A DNA stretch of 64,000 nt from Salticus scenicus (Eukaryota > Arthropoda > Arachnida > Araneae > Salticidae): assembly GCA_963930645.1 (NCBI GenBank), contig OZ005649.1, positions 44,708,275 through 44,772,274 on the forward strand, read 5' to 3'. Positions 10,980 through 21,739 of this stretch are shown here, piece after piece (within the stretch, counting starts at the first letter, position 1; every line of letters starts with the position of its first letter). Below the pieces are notes generated by a model. It was not told the DNA's origin. It searched no databases and saw nothing but the letters and a program-made list of their open reading frames with translations. The position numbers and the translations under genes were made by a program.

Positions 10980-11566
10980 CTCTACTCCCGATTATTCACA
11001 GAACCGAGTGACAAAGGTTTCGCAGATAATGCGAATAGCAGATAAACTACAAAAGGGCTACAAATGAAATGTAAATGACATTAAAAATATTCTAGCTCAA
11101 AAATATGAATGTATTGTATATAAAACATAATACAAACAATGAAAATATTATTCACAATTAGTAAAAATATTTGTATTTAATATACTACAGGACGTAAAAA
11201 CAATAAATAAAAAAGTGTACTTACTATAAGATCAAGGTACAATCTGTAAACTAATGCATGCAATGTACTAAATTAAACAGTACTGCAGACATGCCACCAT
11301 AAAAACCCACCTTTTTTACACACCACTTTATTTGTAATGAAATTTTCTCAAATATGTAATTGTGACTAAATAAGAAAAATCCTTTAGAGGAAATTGATGG
11401 GAAAAAAAAAAAAAAAAAAAAGGCTGGTAATAACTATGCTCTGGAATAAATTAAAATGTTGGCAATAGTTTCTTTTTTGAGAATACTCTTTCTCACGATC
11501 CTGTCTTTTCCTGCACCCACAGATAATCTGCACATAATCCACTCGGGGATTTTTGGGAGTTTACTG
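10980..11566. mobile_element. Degenerate pogo/Tigger-like MITE
   Basis: The right end reads GGGGATTTTTGGGAGTTTAC followed by TG and a TA (11567-11568). The left end reads CTCTACTCCCGATTATTCAC after a TA (10978-10979). The inverted ends share ACTCCC plus GATTATTC or AAAAATCCCC, like the CAGTA-ACCCCGATTATCCG pattern of Tigger elements. No open frame inside. The poly(A) tract near 11401-11420 is internal. Confidence 0.5.
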
Positions 11567-11715
11567 TACATAAAAAATGATCCAGAAATTATATGAGTGC
11601 AAAAGAACAGTGCAAACTTGTAATGAAAATAACTGTATGATATTTACAACACTATTATACAATTATAAATAATCTCTAAGAAAAAAAGAGAGTTAAATTG
11701 AATATGTGTCATTTG

Positions 11716-11966
11716 TTAAATATATTAAAAACACTTTAAATACACGTAAATTTAAATTTTTATTTAAAAGATGTTAAAATTTTTTTATCCAAAGCTTTTC
11801 GCTTTAATAGTAAAGCATCGTCAGGGGATTTTTAAAATTTTAAGTTGCATTAAAAAATCCCTGACGATGCTTTACTAAAGCGAAAAGCTTTGGATAAAAA
11901 AAAATTAACATCTTTTAAATAAAAATTTAAATTTACGTGTATTTAAAGTGTTTTTAATATATTTAA
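11716..11966. mobile_element. Long near-perfect hairpin (snap-back MITE)
   Basis: The left arm begins TTAAATATATTAAAAACACT and the right arm ends with its complement. Arms of about 110 bp include ATCCAAAGCTTTTCGCTTTA and AAAGCATCGTCAGGG and face each other across a loop near 11833-11855. A five-base difference (ATAGT, near 11808) is the main mismatch. A transcript across this would fold into a long double-stranded RNA. It lies about 250 bp from the 3' end of the MULE frame, but I have no evidence that it is that element's terminus. Confidence 0.85.
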
Positions 11967-12210
11967 CTATTATACAATGTTGAGGATTAGCACTGAATAT
12001 TTTAAAACTTAAAAATCAGTTTAATACTGTACATTATTAAGAAATATTTATATTTTAAAACTGAAAAATCAAAATTATTTGTAAATAAACAAAAAAATTG
12101 AATAGAATAAAAAAAAATTTAGATTTGTCTTTAAGTGCACTTATTTCGTATAAGTAGATGTTGTGTATAGATAAAACAGTTATTAAAAAAAAAAAAAAAA
12201 AATAAATAAA

Positions 12211-14520
12211 TCAGTCAGCTTTTTGCTTTGAAATTAAAAGTGAACATGCTATGTTTAGAGATTCTTCAGTTGTTGGTTTTGATAACGAATTCTTTTTAGA
12301 ATCAATTTTCTTTTTCGTTGAAAAATATCTCTGCTTTGTAATCTTTTTATTAACTGGTTCTGAAGATGCATTTGCAGTATTAAATGTTATATCAGTATCT
12401 TTAATTCTCAGTTCATTTTTAACTTCTCCCAGCAGCTTTAGTGCAGATTTCAATTTTGGTAATGAAGAACATTCTTTTGCTGTAAATTCAATTTCTTTGC
12501 ATAATAAAGTAATATTTGCCTTTAATTCATTTTCCTCTTCTTCTTCTTTACGTTTTAATGAGGCAATCAAGTCATCTTTTTCATTAAGGGAATTGTTATC
12601 TGTATCAATGACAAGTTCTGATTCAACATCAGAATTTTCTTCATTTTTATCAATATTCTGTTTTTGTATTCGCTGACAAAGAAAATGAATATGCTTACAC
12701 ATATTTGCTCTTACACTATTATCCACACATGTACATTTAAAAGTATGAAGACATGCACCACAAGGTATGCAAATCAACATGCAGTCTGGTCTGCAGTCAG
12801 AAAGTTTTCTAATTTCATACATATCAGCCTTTCCGCTCAAAGATGGCACAAACCAAACTCCATCACCCTCTACTACATCAACGTTTGTAGATAGTTCACA
12901 ACTTTTATGACGCTTTCTCAACAGTGATAGTTTTGAAGATACTTTTCCATTTTCTAAAGTGATTAACCTATCATAACATTTATCACGTACAAATTTCATT
13001 AAAACATGAAGAGTTTTATCCAAACGTTTTACTTTCTTACAATCCAGGTAAATATGCTTAATAACTTTGTGCATATTCTCAACATACATATTTGTGTTTA
13101 TGCCACACCATAAACGGTGGCAAAAAGCCCACATTTCAGTTCTATTTCCATAATTGCATTGAAAATATTCAGCAAATTCTGTTGTTGAAGCATCATCATG
13201 AAGTTTCTGCACGAGAGATGTGAACATCAGATTGAATGCAGTAGCGTCTGTTTCTGATAGCAAACATCGTAAATTTTTATAAACCCATACTTGATCTTCT
13301 TTCCTACATAGTTCGTGCAACTTTTTTCTCCAACTGCGGTCAACATGCCAGATGCATAAAAGTCTTTCATTAACTTCTCCAAAAACTTCTTTCCATGCAT
13401 TATAAAAAGAATTGTCATCATCAGACATGAATACATTGGGGGACAAAATAACACCTTTCGCTTTCATTTTTTCAAATGCTATTCGCAAAAGCCCAGAATC
13501 ATGCCGATTATTAATTATAAATGTACATGGAAAACCTTCCCTTTTTTCATCAACAACCATAATGGTAGCCATATCAAAATTGTAAGCATTTAGCCCATGA
13601 GTGAAGTCCATACAAATAATGTCATTTCCAAATTTTTCAAGCATTTTCTTTTGCCATTCATTCATGATGACAAGTAAAAAATCATTTTCACCAAGTGATG
13701 GAAAGTCAGGATCAGTAACCCCTTGCTGCTTGAAAAAGACAATAGGGGATTTTTCATCTTCATCAAACTGCTGCACAAACTTGGCAACACTCACAGCATC
13801 ATTAACATCATACATACCATCATGGTCAACTGAAAATTGTTTTTTAATATTCAAAATGTCTCTTCTGGTAAGCAAATGAATTCGTTCATATTCGGAGGAT
13901 AAAGAATCCTGCACATCATCCAATATTTTAGAAATAGGCACATTTTCTTTTAATTGTGATGCAATAAAATGTTTATCTTCCTCTGACAAATACAATTTGC
14001 CAATTTCTTTTTTATGCCCAACATGAGTTTCAGTGAAAAAAACAGTAACTTTTGTGGGGCATTCAATCACTTTCATCATCGCTGGACAGTTGGCTCCAAT
14101 AAAATTGCTACCCTTTACTTTTACATTCCTTTCCCCTTTGCTATCACTTTCGTAAGAACCACTTCGATGACAATAAAAATAAGTAATTCTTGCTTTCTCT
14201 TTTCTTTTGGAGCCACATTTTTTAACAAACTGTGCTTTTGAATTACTTTCAGTTTCTTTCTTCCATGTTAGAAAAGAATCGAATGATTCAAATTCAAGTT
14301 CATTTTTAATCAAATCTATAGTGTGCTGCGCACTCAAATGTTCTTCATATTGTCTTTTAGTCTTAAACTTTGATGGACAAAGAGAGCAATTTATTTGGGA
14401 TGTTGGGAAAGAAGTTTCAATACTGTGAATATTTCGTAAATGTGCGTATAAATTGGAAGATTTTGAAAAATTCTTTCCACATTCTGGACAATCATGCAGC
14501 GAATTTACTTCTGCATCCAT
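12211..14520 (-). CDS. MULE-type transposase with C2H2, FAR1-like and SWIM zinc fingers
   Basis: A 769-codon frame without interruption. Two C2H2 fingers open it: residues 11-32 (C-x2-C-x12-H-x4-H) and 45-66. Residues about 112-170 form a WRKY/FAR1-like zinc domain with C117, C145 and a closing H-x2-H (H166/H169). The MULE catalytic core follows, with candidate acid residues D305 (in MDFTHGL), D367 (in MSDDDN) and E481 (in MYVENMHKVIK, the position where MULEs carry the T-N-x-x-E motif). A CIWH motif lies at 389-392. A SWIM zinc finger is seen at C596-x-C598 ... C608-x-H610. The C-terminus (620-769) is acidic then lysine-rich and may be coiled. The enzyme would bind element ends and cut DNA in the nucleus. 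The ATG at 14520 is the first in frame and just precedes the first finger. I found no convincing terminal inverted repeats, so it is either a MULE with diverged ends or a domesticated derivative. Confidence 0.85.
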   Translation of the reverse strand: MDAEVNSLHDCPECGKNFSKSSNLYAHLRNIHSIETSFPTSQINCSLCPSKFKTKRQYEEHLSAQHTIDLIKNELEFESFDSFLTWKKETESNSKAQFVKKCGSKRKEKARITYFYCHRSGSYESDSKGERNVKVKGSNFIGANCPAMMKVIECPTKVTVFFTETHVGHKKEIGKLYLSEEDKHFIASQLKENVPISKILDDVQDSLSSEYERIHLLTRRDILNIKKQFSVDHDGMYDVNDAVSVAKFVQQFDEDEKSPIVFFKQQGVTDPDFPSLGENDFLLVIMNEWQKKMLEKFGNDIICMDFTHGLNAYNFDMATIMVVDEKREGFPCTFIINNRHDSGLLRIAFEKMKAKGVILSPNVFMSDDDNSFYNAWKEVFGEVNERLLCIWHVDRSWRKKLHELCRKEDQVWVYKNLRCLLSETDATAFNLMFTSLVQKLHDDASTTEFAEYFQCNYGNRTEMWAFCHRLWCGINTNMYVENMHKVIKHIYLDCKKVKRLDKTLHVLMKFVRDKCYDRLITLENGKVSSKLSLLRKRHKSCELSTNVDVVEGDGVWFVPSLSGKADMYEIRKLSDCRPDCMLICIPCGACLHTFKCTCVDNSVRANMCKHIHFLCQRIQKQNIDKNEENSDVESELVIDTDNNSLNEKDDLIASLKRKEEEEENELKANITLLCKEIEFTAKECSSLPKLKSALKLLGEVKNELRIKDTDITFNTANASSEPVNKKITKQRYFSTKKKIDSKKNSLSKPTTEESLNIACSLLISKQKAD

Positions 14521-15749
14521 TGCAGAAATAAATAATAACTTTCACCTTGCAAATTTGATTTGTAAGTAAAATAATAAATATATTCAACAAAAATAAATAG
14601 AAATTTTAAATCTAACAAATGTAATGAAAACAAATTTAAATTATAAGAATTAAATAAAACAATAACAAATTGAAAAATATAAATCAATGTATGAAAAAAA
14701 AATCGCCCTCGAGAATGAATAGAAAAACAAAAAATTGTTCTTTTTTCTGTTCAAAAAAAGGGGGGGGGGAAGCAAAATCAAAACAGTTCTTACTTTAAAT
14801 AATCACAATATGATGGTACTTTATTCTAATCATGATTATTTAAAAATTACAGTGTTATTAGTAAGTATTGTTCAGCATGAAAAACAGAACACGTAAATGT
14901 ATTATAAATTAAGTATAAATATATTTTTTTAATACAGAACGATTTATATGTATATGTATTATGTGTAATGGAATAATTAAAAAAATTATAATTCTGAATG
15001 AAAAATATAAGTTGCTCCTACATAACTGAAAAATATTACAGGTTAATATGCATTGAATTTGAATAAGATTATTAATAATAATTAAAATTTACAACTTTAA
15101 TTGGATTCCTGTATTACATTATTCAAAGTAATGTGAAAAATATAATAGCTACATTAAATCCTTTATCATGTGTTACATTCGTGGTTAAATAAAAAAAAAG
15201 ATAAATTTGTACTTGATCTTTAAGAAATAGAGATAAGTAAACTTACCGATTTGAAATCACAATAGCTTGAAACAATTTTGCGAGGCAATCCTGCAAGTGT
15301 TTACATTAAAGCAAGAAAATAAATAAAACTTTTTGCTATTAATGTAACACCAACTGGCAGAAAATCTCCGAAATAGAAGTAAGAGAGACAAAACATCCAT
15401 ATCCTACATTTGAATTACGTCCCATACGTACTTCCTGGAAACATTTAACACCATAGCGTATATTTTAATTACAAAATAATTCCGTCATTCAAGACTTCGC
15501 CATTTAACGTACAGTAACGAATAAAATATTTTAAGTAACGCGATAAAATTGTAAAATTTATATTGGTAATCACAATTCCTTAAAACGAGTCAGAAAATTA
15601 TCACAATCTAAACTAGTATGTTGTGGCCACCACAAGACTTTCTTCTATATTTTCCTATACATATTCAATCAGTAACAATATTTAAAAAAAAAAAAAAAAA
15701 TACGATTTTTTTTTCTAAGTTTTTTTTTTGTTAAAAGTAAAAAAAATCG
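14521..15749. other. Region upstream of the MULE frame, no second gene seen
   Basis: AT-rich. On the minus strand a good splice-donor sequence ATCG/GTAAGT lies at about 15239-15250, and TTTGCAAG with a weak pyrimidine tract lies about 30 bases before the MULE ATG. A non-coding first exon spliced to the MULE frame is therefore possible but unproven. Poly(A) occurs near 15685-15700. Confidence 0.4.
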
Positions 15750-16147
15750 ATAACTTTGTTTTAAATTATCACAGATTTATGGTTCAACCATTCGTTTTAA
15801 AGGTATTGACGAGATCTTTCGAATGATACCCATCTTCAAAATTTAACCCCCCTGGGGGGGGACCGATGCCCCCCCATGCACAAATTTTTTTCCCTAGTTA
15901 ACTACTACTATTATCAATAATTCATATTAATTTTACAATCACAAGTTTAAAATAACTCTCATTATGCCCATTTATACGGAATTTTGTCCTATAAAATGCG
16001 ATCACAGCGCCACATGTTGAGCTATTGATCCCCAAATCTAATGGGCACCAGTTCATGTCAGGGTGCAACTAAATACCAAGTTTGGTTAAATTTCATTCAT
16101 TGGTTCGTGAGATACAGCGTCCACAAAAAAATGATACAGACACACAC

Positions 16148-16178
<31 letters not shown>

Positions 16179-16296
16179 TTTTTTAAAAACTATCAATTCG
16201 TGTTCAGGACATCCCAAAACGTGTAGATCCGTCAAAAAACGGAGGTCGAAAATTTTCGCGAATCCAATACTTTATATTACATATAGAAGAAAGTAA
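15750..16296 (+). repeat. Composite repeat with CAGA microsatellite and hairpin tail
   Basis: The body (from about 15750) leads to GTTCGTGAGATACAGCGTCC and then an ACACACA plus (CAGA)n tract (16140-16178). The conserved tail follows (AAACGTGTAGATCCGTCAAA, then GAGGTCGAAAATTTTCGCGA) and ends in a hairpin-like TACTTTATATT...AGAAAGTA running into AAAA. It shares tail and layout with the copy at 47985-49017. Confidence 0.7.
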
Positions 16297-17057
16297 AAAT
16301 GCTAAAGTTGTAAACAAGCATAAATATACTTAGAGGGAAAATTACTTAATTTCTCCCCATACGGTACTTTTTTCCCTTTTCAGCTTTCTTTTAACGCATG
16401 CGCAAGACACACGAACTCGAGCTGAAAATTTTTCTAAGTTTTGTTTTAACACGAGAAGTCGTTCTGTGGTTATCCGCTTGTCTCTTTCCCGTTGTCCCGA
16501 AACAATTGCTGTGAGATTATTACATTATATAGTGTTTATTCAAAGATTTATAAGCAATAACTAAGGTACTGGCAAGGAACTAATGTTTTTATTAATTTTT
16601 AAAATTCTTTCTTTTTCTTGAAACATTTCTGGTGTGAAACTGTAAACTTTTCTTTATTTCTTGTAGGATCTAAATTTTATTTTTCTACATTTACAGATAA
16701 CCACCTAACACATTTTTGATGATAACTCTATGAATAATAAAGATAAAGTATACAAACAGTATACTTTTCCGCACTGCCGAACTCTCAGAAATTCGAATAT
16801 GAAGTCAAAATTTGATGTTGCTATTGGAAAAAAATCAAAGTTGGCGCTCATTTCAATATGTAGATAACCCCTATTTCAAAATTCGGCAACGTTTTCAGAA
16901 AGTGCATTTAATTTCCTGTTGAATGGTGTCTATTAAATTTTTCTGAGTCAATTAATAACGAAATTACAGCGAGTGCTGCGATTTTTTTTTCCCCGACTGT
17001 ACAAATGCATATCTCTGTTAAGGAGCACGTTTTGCGTTTTCACATCACTCTTGATGT
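16297..17057. other. Spacer with a dispersed repeat shared with 26.8 kb
   Basis: The segment around 16378-16450 (CAGCTTTC, ACGCATGCGCAAGAC, AATTTTTCTAAGTTTT) recurs in opposite orientation at about 26830-26905. No gene was recognised. Confidence 0.5.
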
Positions 17058-17065
17058 GAATTGAC

Positions 17066-17242
17066 CAGGGCCCGACTTAGACTACCTGGAGCCCCGGGGC
17101 AAGCCTATTCTGGGGGGCCCCCTTGCAGTGGCATAAGAGGTCTTTAGGTTTCAGAATTTCTGCATTCGCCTGTAGGGGGGCCCCTTCTAGAAGGGGGGCC
17201 CAGGGCACTTGCCCCGTACACCCTGCCGTAAGTCAGGGCCTG
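17066..17242. mobile_element. Short hAT-like MITE with 8-bp target duplication
   Basis: The 177-bp element starts CAGGGCCCGACTTAG and ends GTAAGTCAGGGCCTG (imperfect inverted ends). It is flanked by GAATTGAC at 17058-17065 and 17243-17250. It is much richer in G+C than its surroundings and contains several GGGGGGCCC words in both orientations. No coding capacity. CAG...CTG termini with an 8-bp duplication fit hAT non-autonomous elements. Confidence 0.85.
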
Positions 17243-17250
17243 GAATTGAC

Positions 17251-17656
17251 CACTTCCCGTGTGCAACTCCCGTCAAAGAACCCTCTTATACAAGATCGTT
17301 GCCAAAAAAATATTCGAAGGGGGCTTCAAGTTTTAGCACATAGTTTTGAGTGTTAAAAATGAAGTTTATTTAAAAAATTTCCAAGAAATCGGCAAAATTT
17401 CGGAGATCTTTTAAACCCCCAATCCCCTCTCCTTCCCCTTGCTACGCTCTTGATCATATTGTCCTCCAATTTTGAAATTATAGCAGATATTTCTTATGAA
17501 TATCTCGATACAGAAAATAAGTGTAATACGACTTTATAGTTTATAACGTACATATTATAGGTGCAATTCAGGCTTGGAAAAGTGAATTTTGTGTCCTACC
17601 AGTATTCAAGTAATAATTTAAAAAGCTTTTAAGACAGTAGTGGAGTGTTGCTCGGC
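17251..17656. other. Spacer, nothing recognised
   Basis: C-rich tract near 17416-17450. No transposon ends or frames of note. Confidence 0.4.
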
Positions 17657-17789
17657 TTTGCGACTTTTTTATTCATTAGTCACCAATAATCTTGAGAAGT
17701 GATATTTGATATACATAAGAAACGATTCTTCTATTATGTATATCAAATATCACTTCTCAAAATTATTGGTGACTATTAAAAAAGGCGCA
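17657..17789. mobile_element. Hairpin MITE, about 60-bp arms
   Basis: The left arm (TTAGTCACCAATAATCTTGA, then GAAGTGATATTTGATATACA) is mirrored on the right around a short centre at about 17719-17737. Outer edges are GCGACTTTTTTA and AAAAAAGGCGC. No target duplication was identified with confidence. Confidence 0.75.
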
Positions 17790-18289
17790 AGTCTGTCAAC
17801 ACTTAAATAATGTTGAATTTAAATAGCAAAATTAAATATTAAAATTCAAATATTATACATAGTTTAGATTGAAAATCACAAGCTAAACTTATTATATTTA
17901 CTGTGAGTTTTCAGTGGTCGTAATAAAGGTCACTTATTCAATCAGAAATGATGTTAAGTTGATTAATTTATTGATCTAGAATATAAAAGAATTCCTAGAA
18001 ACAAAATTACTCCAAAAATGCATTTAAAAGGAAAATTAATATTAATGGCGTATTACAAAACAGGATAGACAAATAATGTAAGTTTAAATAATTGAATCCA
18101 TTTCATTCATAATAATTTTTGCCTGAATTATGAATTTCTGAATAACTTTTTCTAGAAGAAGCGACTGCTTTAAAGGACCATTTTTGTATATCATCGTGAA
18201 TGGCTTTTTATACATAATTGTGATTGGCTTTCTTACGAAGGTTTCACTGTATTTCTTATTTAACACTTTCCAATATAGTTGAAAAGTGT

Positions 18290-18900
18290 TTATGACTTTG
18301 GTTTGTTTGTTTGTCCGCATTCTTGAAACTGATATATGCTGTCCAAGTTCATTATAGGAGGTTCCCTGTTGAAAATGGGGGTAAATACTGCCATTGGTTT
18401 GTCTACAGGGACATCAGAAAAGAAAGAATTTCCAAGCATTGCGCCCTATGAGAAGTATTTCCATATATCATATTTCAACACTTTTATTTCGTGCAAATCA
18501 TAATGAAATTCACATTAACAATACATAGGCGCACAGAAAAAGCTTTCTATAAAATGTAGAATGATTAGCATTAAGATTTACAGGGTGACAAATACAAAAA
18601 ATATTCACTTACATTAATGGCTATAATTGGAAATCGCTGGAATTTCATTTTCGTTTGCATTAATCATTTTTAACACTTTTTAATGATGTTTAAGAGGGAA
18701 TATTATATGAATTAGTTTATATGTCCGGTTTTCTGTCCTTGAACTTTTACTTCCGTAAATATTCAAGGAATTTCTTGAAATTGATATAATTATTCAAGTT
18801 TAATATGGGATGTTCCCAATCACATTTTAATACTTTTATTTTGCACAAATCATAATGACGTCAAATCATAACTATGTGCAAATTTTGTGGGTAATCATTG
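18290..18900 (+). repeat. Family B tandem-monomer repeat
   Basis: Monomers carry GGTTTGTCTACAGGGACATC, AAGCATTGCGCCCTATGAG, GATTAGCATTAAGATTTACA and GCTGGAATTTCATTTTCG. These landmarks recur in order at 21740-22720 and, inverted, at 4600-5010 and 19790-20215. Confidence 0.65.
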
Positions 18901-19789
18901 TTGCACGTATATATTACAGGGGATTGTCTTTTTTTAAAAAAACATGATTATTCCCCCCGCCCCCCTTTCATAGACACCTTAATTACATTTTATGTTTTTA
19001 GTTTCAGTTCCCATCAATGTATTACATGCATGGATGCGCCCATGTATGATTATTATTATTTTTTTTTTCTTTCAAAATTTTTGCTTGTAATTATTATAAA
19101 TAAATTATTGCAACAATTTCTTAATGCAATGTAATTAATGTATCTACAGAATGCACACTAATATTACGATTGTAAATTTTTCCTTCATCTGGAATAACAT
19201 CTCGAAAAATCTTAGCCCCCACCCCCCGCCTCCCCTACAAAAAAAAAAAAAAAAAACTGCCACTGTGTGTGAGCAGAAATGTCATTCAACTGTAACTGAA
19301 TTTGATGGTGTGCGGTATGTGAGTTAAGAGAAGGCCTATTGTCTATCATGGAGATCTTGTACGGGAAGAGGGAACATCCTCCGTGCGGGATTATTTTAAA
19401 AAGTCTTAGTTTATATTTACAAAAGTTTCGAAGAATACAAATGGCTAAGAAAAAGAGTGCATACCGGGCGAGAACCTGGCACTTCTCATTAACCAGCTCT
19501 CAAAATACAACTACTCGAATATTTGTGAGGCGGAATCTGGCGAGGTGAATTAACTTTTACGACAGATAAGTGAGATAATACTGAATACTTATAGTTTCAT
19601 ACAGAATTAAAAAGAAGAACAAAAGCTCATGCTGCTTGCATAGATTATCAACACTTTCCAACTGTATTTATTCATTGTATCTTTTAATTTTTTATCTACT
19701 TTACCTTCGTGATCACGCAACAAAGGCACTGATGGGCAGAAAAACAGACTAATTGAATTCAGAGTCACTCTAAACATTGTTGGAAAGAA
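18901..19789. other. Spacer with C-rich and A-rich tracts
   Basis: CCCCCCGCCCCCC-like tract near 18953-18966, and CCCCACCCCCCGCC with a poly(A) run near 19215-19256. The 69-codon frame at 19339 has no recognisable features. Confidence 0.4.
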
Positions 19790-20215
19790 TTAAAAAAACT
19801 TAACAGAAACGGTAAAGCAATTCCAGCAATTTCCAATTGTAACCCTCGTCCTCGACGTATTTGAATATTTTAGTGCGCTCTGTAAATCTTAACACTAATC
19901 ATACTACATACTATATATATATATATATATATATATTTTTTTATGTAAATGAATATCAAATATGAATTTCATTATGATTTGTACAGAATAACGAGATTAA
20001 AATATAGTTTATAGATATACTTCTGAAAAAACGCAAAAGCTTTGTAATTCTGTAGACAAACCAATAATGGTATTTACTCCATTTTCAATAGGGAACATCC
20101 CATAGTGAATTTGAATAACATATATCAGCGAGTTTGAAGGAATTCGCTCAATAATACGGAAGATAGAGCACGGGTAGACAAATAAAAGTCATGAATACTA
20201 TTTAGCTTTACTAAA
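19790..20215 (-). repeat. Family B repeat, reverse orientation
   Basis: Matches family B in reverse: GCAATTCCAGCAATTTCCAA, TCTGTAGACAAACC and GGGAACATCCCATAGTGAAT. A (TA)n tract at about 19911-19935 interrupts it. Confidence 0.6.
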
Positions 20216-20269
20216 AAGTATTAAAAAATAACGAGAATGAAAAATCATGTCGTTCGCTTTAATTATTAA

Positions 20270-20870
20270 TATTCCAACTAGCGAGCTTCGCCCGCTAGCG
20301 GGTCAGTATTTTCAAATGAATCACTAAAATTAATGAATCATTAACAGTAACTTTTAGTGTTAAGAAAAGAATTTTAGTGTTAAGAAAAGAAATTAAAAAA
20401 AAAAAAAATCATTTGTGATTGGGTAAAAAGTCGGCCCGGGTCCCCACTGCCTTCGACAGCGCAGTCCCGTGCGCGCTATGCACGCACAACTTAAGGGCTT
20501 CCTTAACCCTTCGTGCCCCCTAAAAAATAATCATTTTTGATCGGGTAAAAACTCATACCGGGTCCCCACTGCCTTCGGCAGCGCAGACCCATGCGCGCGC
20601 ACGTGTGAAGGTATACGTGCGCTGCGCGCAAATATTCCTTCTCAAGTCAAATTTTTATTCTTAAGAAAAGAAATTTTTAAAAATCATTTCTCATCGGGTA
20701 CAAAGTCGGACCGGGACCCCACTGCCTTCGGCAGCGCAGTCCCGTGCGCGCTGAGCGCGCACAAGTTAACGGATACACGCGCTGCGCGCGCGTATTCCTT
20801 CCCTGACCCTTCGTGCCCCCTAAAAATATCATTGTTGATCGGGTAAAAACTTACACCGTGTCAATATATT
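20270..20870 (-). repeat. GC-rich tandem repeat with Helitron-like end
   Basis: Four partial units are phased by TGATCGGGTAAAAA-like words (about 20415, 20537, 20694, 20843). The first three are each followed by a palindromic CTGCCTTCGGCAG core and GCGCGC-rich blocks that stand out from the AT-rich surroundings. The left edge on the minus strand reads GCGGGCGAAGCTCGCTAGT, a hairpin followed by CTAGT, which resembles a Helitron 3' terminus. No coding sequence. Confidence 0.55.
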
Positions 20871-20956
20871 TAGTCAAAATATTTTTGATTAACGATTAAT
20901 TTAATCATTAATCGTTAGTCATCCAGATGATTGAATTTTGCCCAACACTGAATCAA

Positions 20957-20998
20957 TTAATGTGTGTATGTGTGTGTGTGTGTGGGGGGGGGGGGGGG
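20957..20998. repeat. (TG)n / poly(G) tract
   Basis: Alternating TG, then about 16 consecutive G. A simple-sequence tract with no function inferred. Confidence 0.9.
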
Positions 20999-21118
20999 CA
21001 GGACTGAAGGAAAGAAAATTAATGTTTTATATCCATATATTTTCCATTTTAATATATATATATATATTTAATAAATATCACAGAATGTTTAGGAAAATTT
21101 ATTCTGAATGTTATACCG

Positions 21119-21336
21119 GGTGATTCAAAATAGATGTTACAGCAATTATCTCGTAAACTAAGAAAGATAGAAACATACATCCAATTACAAAATTAGAGCA
21201 AATTAAGAGTAAATTTCAGATATGGCATTTCTTTTGTCAAAGGGGCTGTATACATATTAAATACGAAATTTTATTTTTATACGGCCCCTCCTATCATGTA
21301 ACGTATATTTAGAAAAATATTCCCCTCGCTCTAACA

Positions 21337-21373
<37 letters not shown>

Positions 21374-21739
21374 TTATCTAAGTCAAAATCTCGCCGAGTT
21401 ATTGCAATTTGAAAATGATGACTTAAACCACTTTTTCTTCAATTTTGGCATCTATTTTTCGACGCCAAGTGGCTCACTTTAGGGGGTTATCTATGAGATG
21501 AGAAAAATTAAAAAAATATCCTTTATTTTAAAATAGCAATTAAAATCGTTCAAACACGTGAAATCAACAGTTTTAAGAATTTAATGAAAATTTACATAAT
21601 TTCGTATTGTTAAAAAATTTAATAGTTAAATTTCTTAGGGGTAACCTGCAAATTAAAACACGTTAAGAGAGGGAAAAAACTAAAAGACTAGCAAAACCGT
21701 GTGAAATTTTCGCGCTTTATTTTTACCACTTTCCATCAT
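21119..21739. other. Spacer, possible mariner-like end at left
   Basis: The left edge, TATACCGGGTGATTCAAAAT, resembles the TAC-GGGTG starts of mariner-type MITEs, but no inverted partner was found. A poly(A) tract of about 30 lies at 21340-21369. Confidence 0.35.

Noticed and set aside
12251..12676. 141-codon plus-strand frame
   Set aside because: Antisense shadow of the acidic/lysine-rich C-terminus of the MULE transposase.
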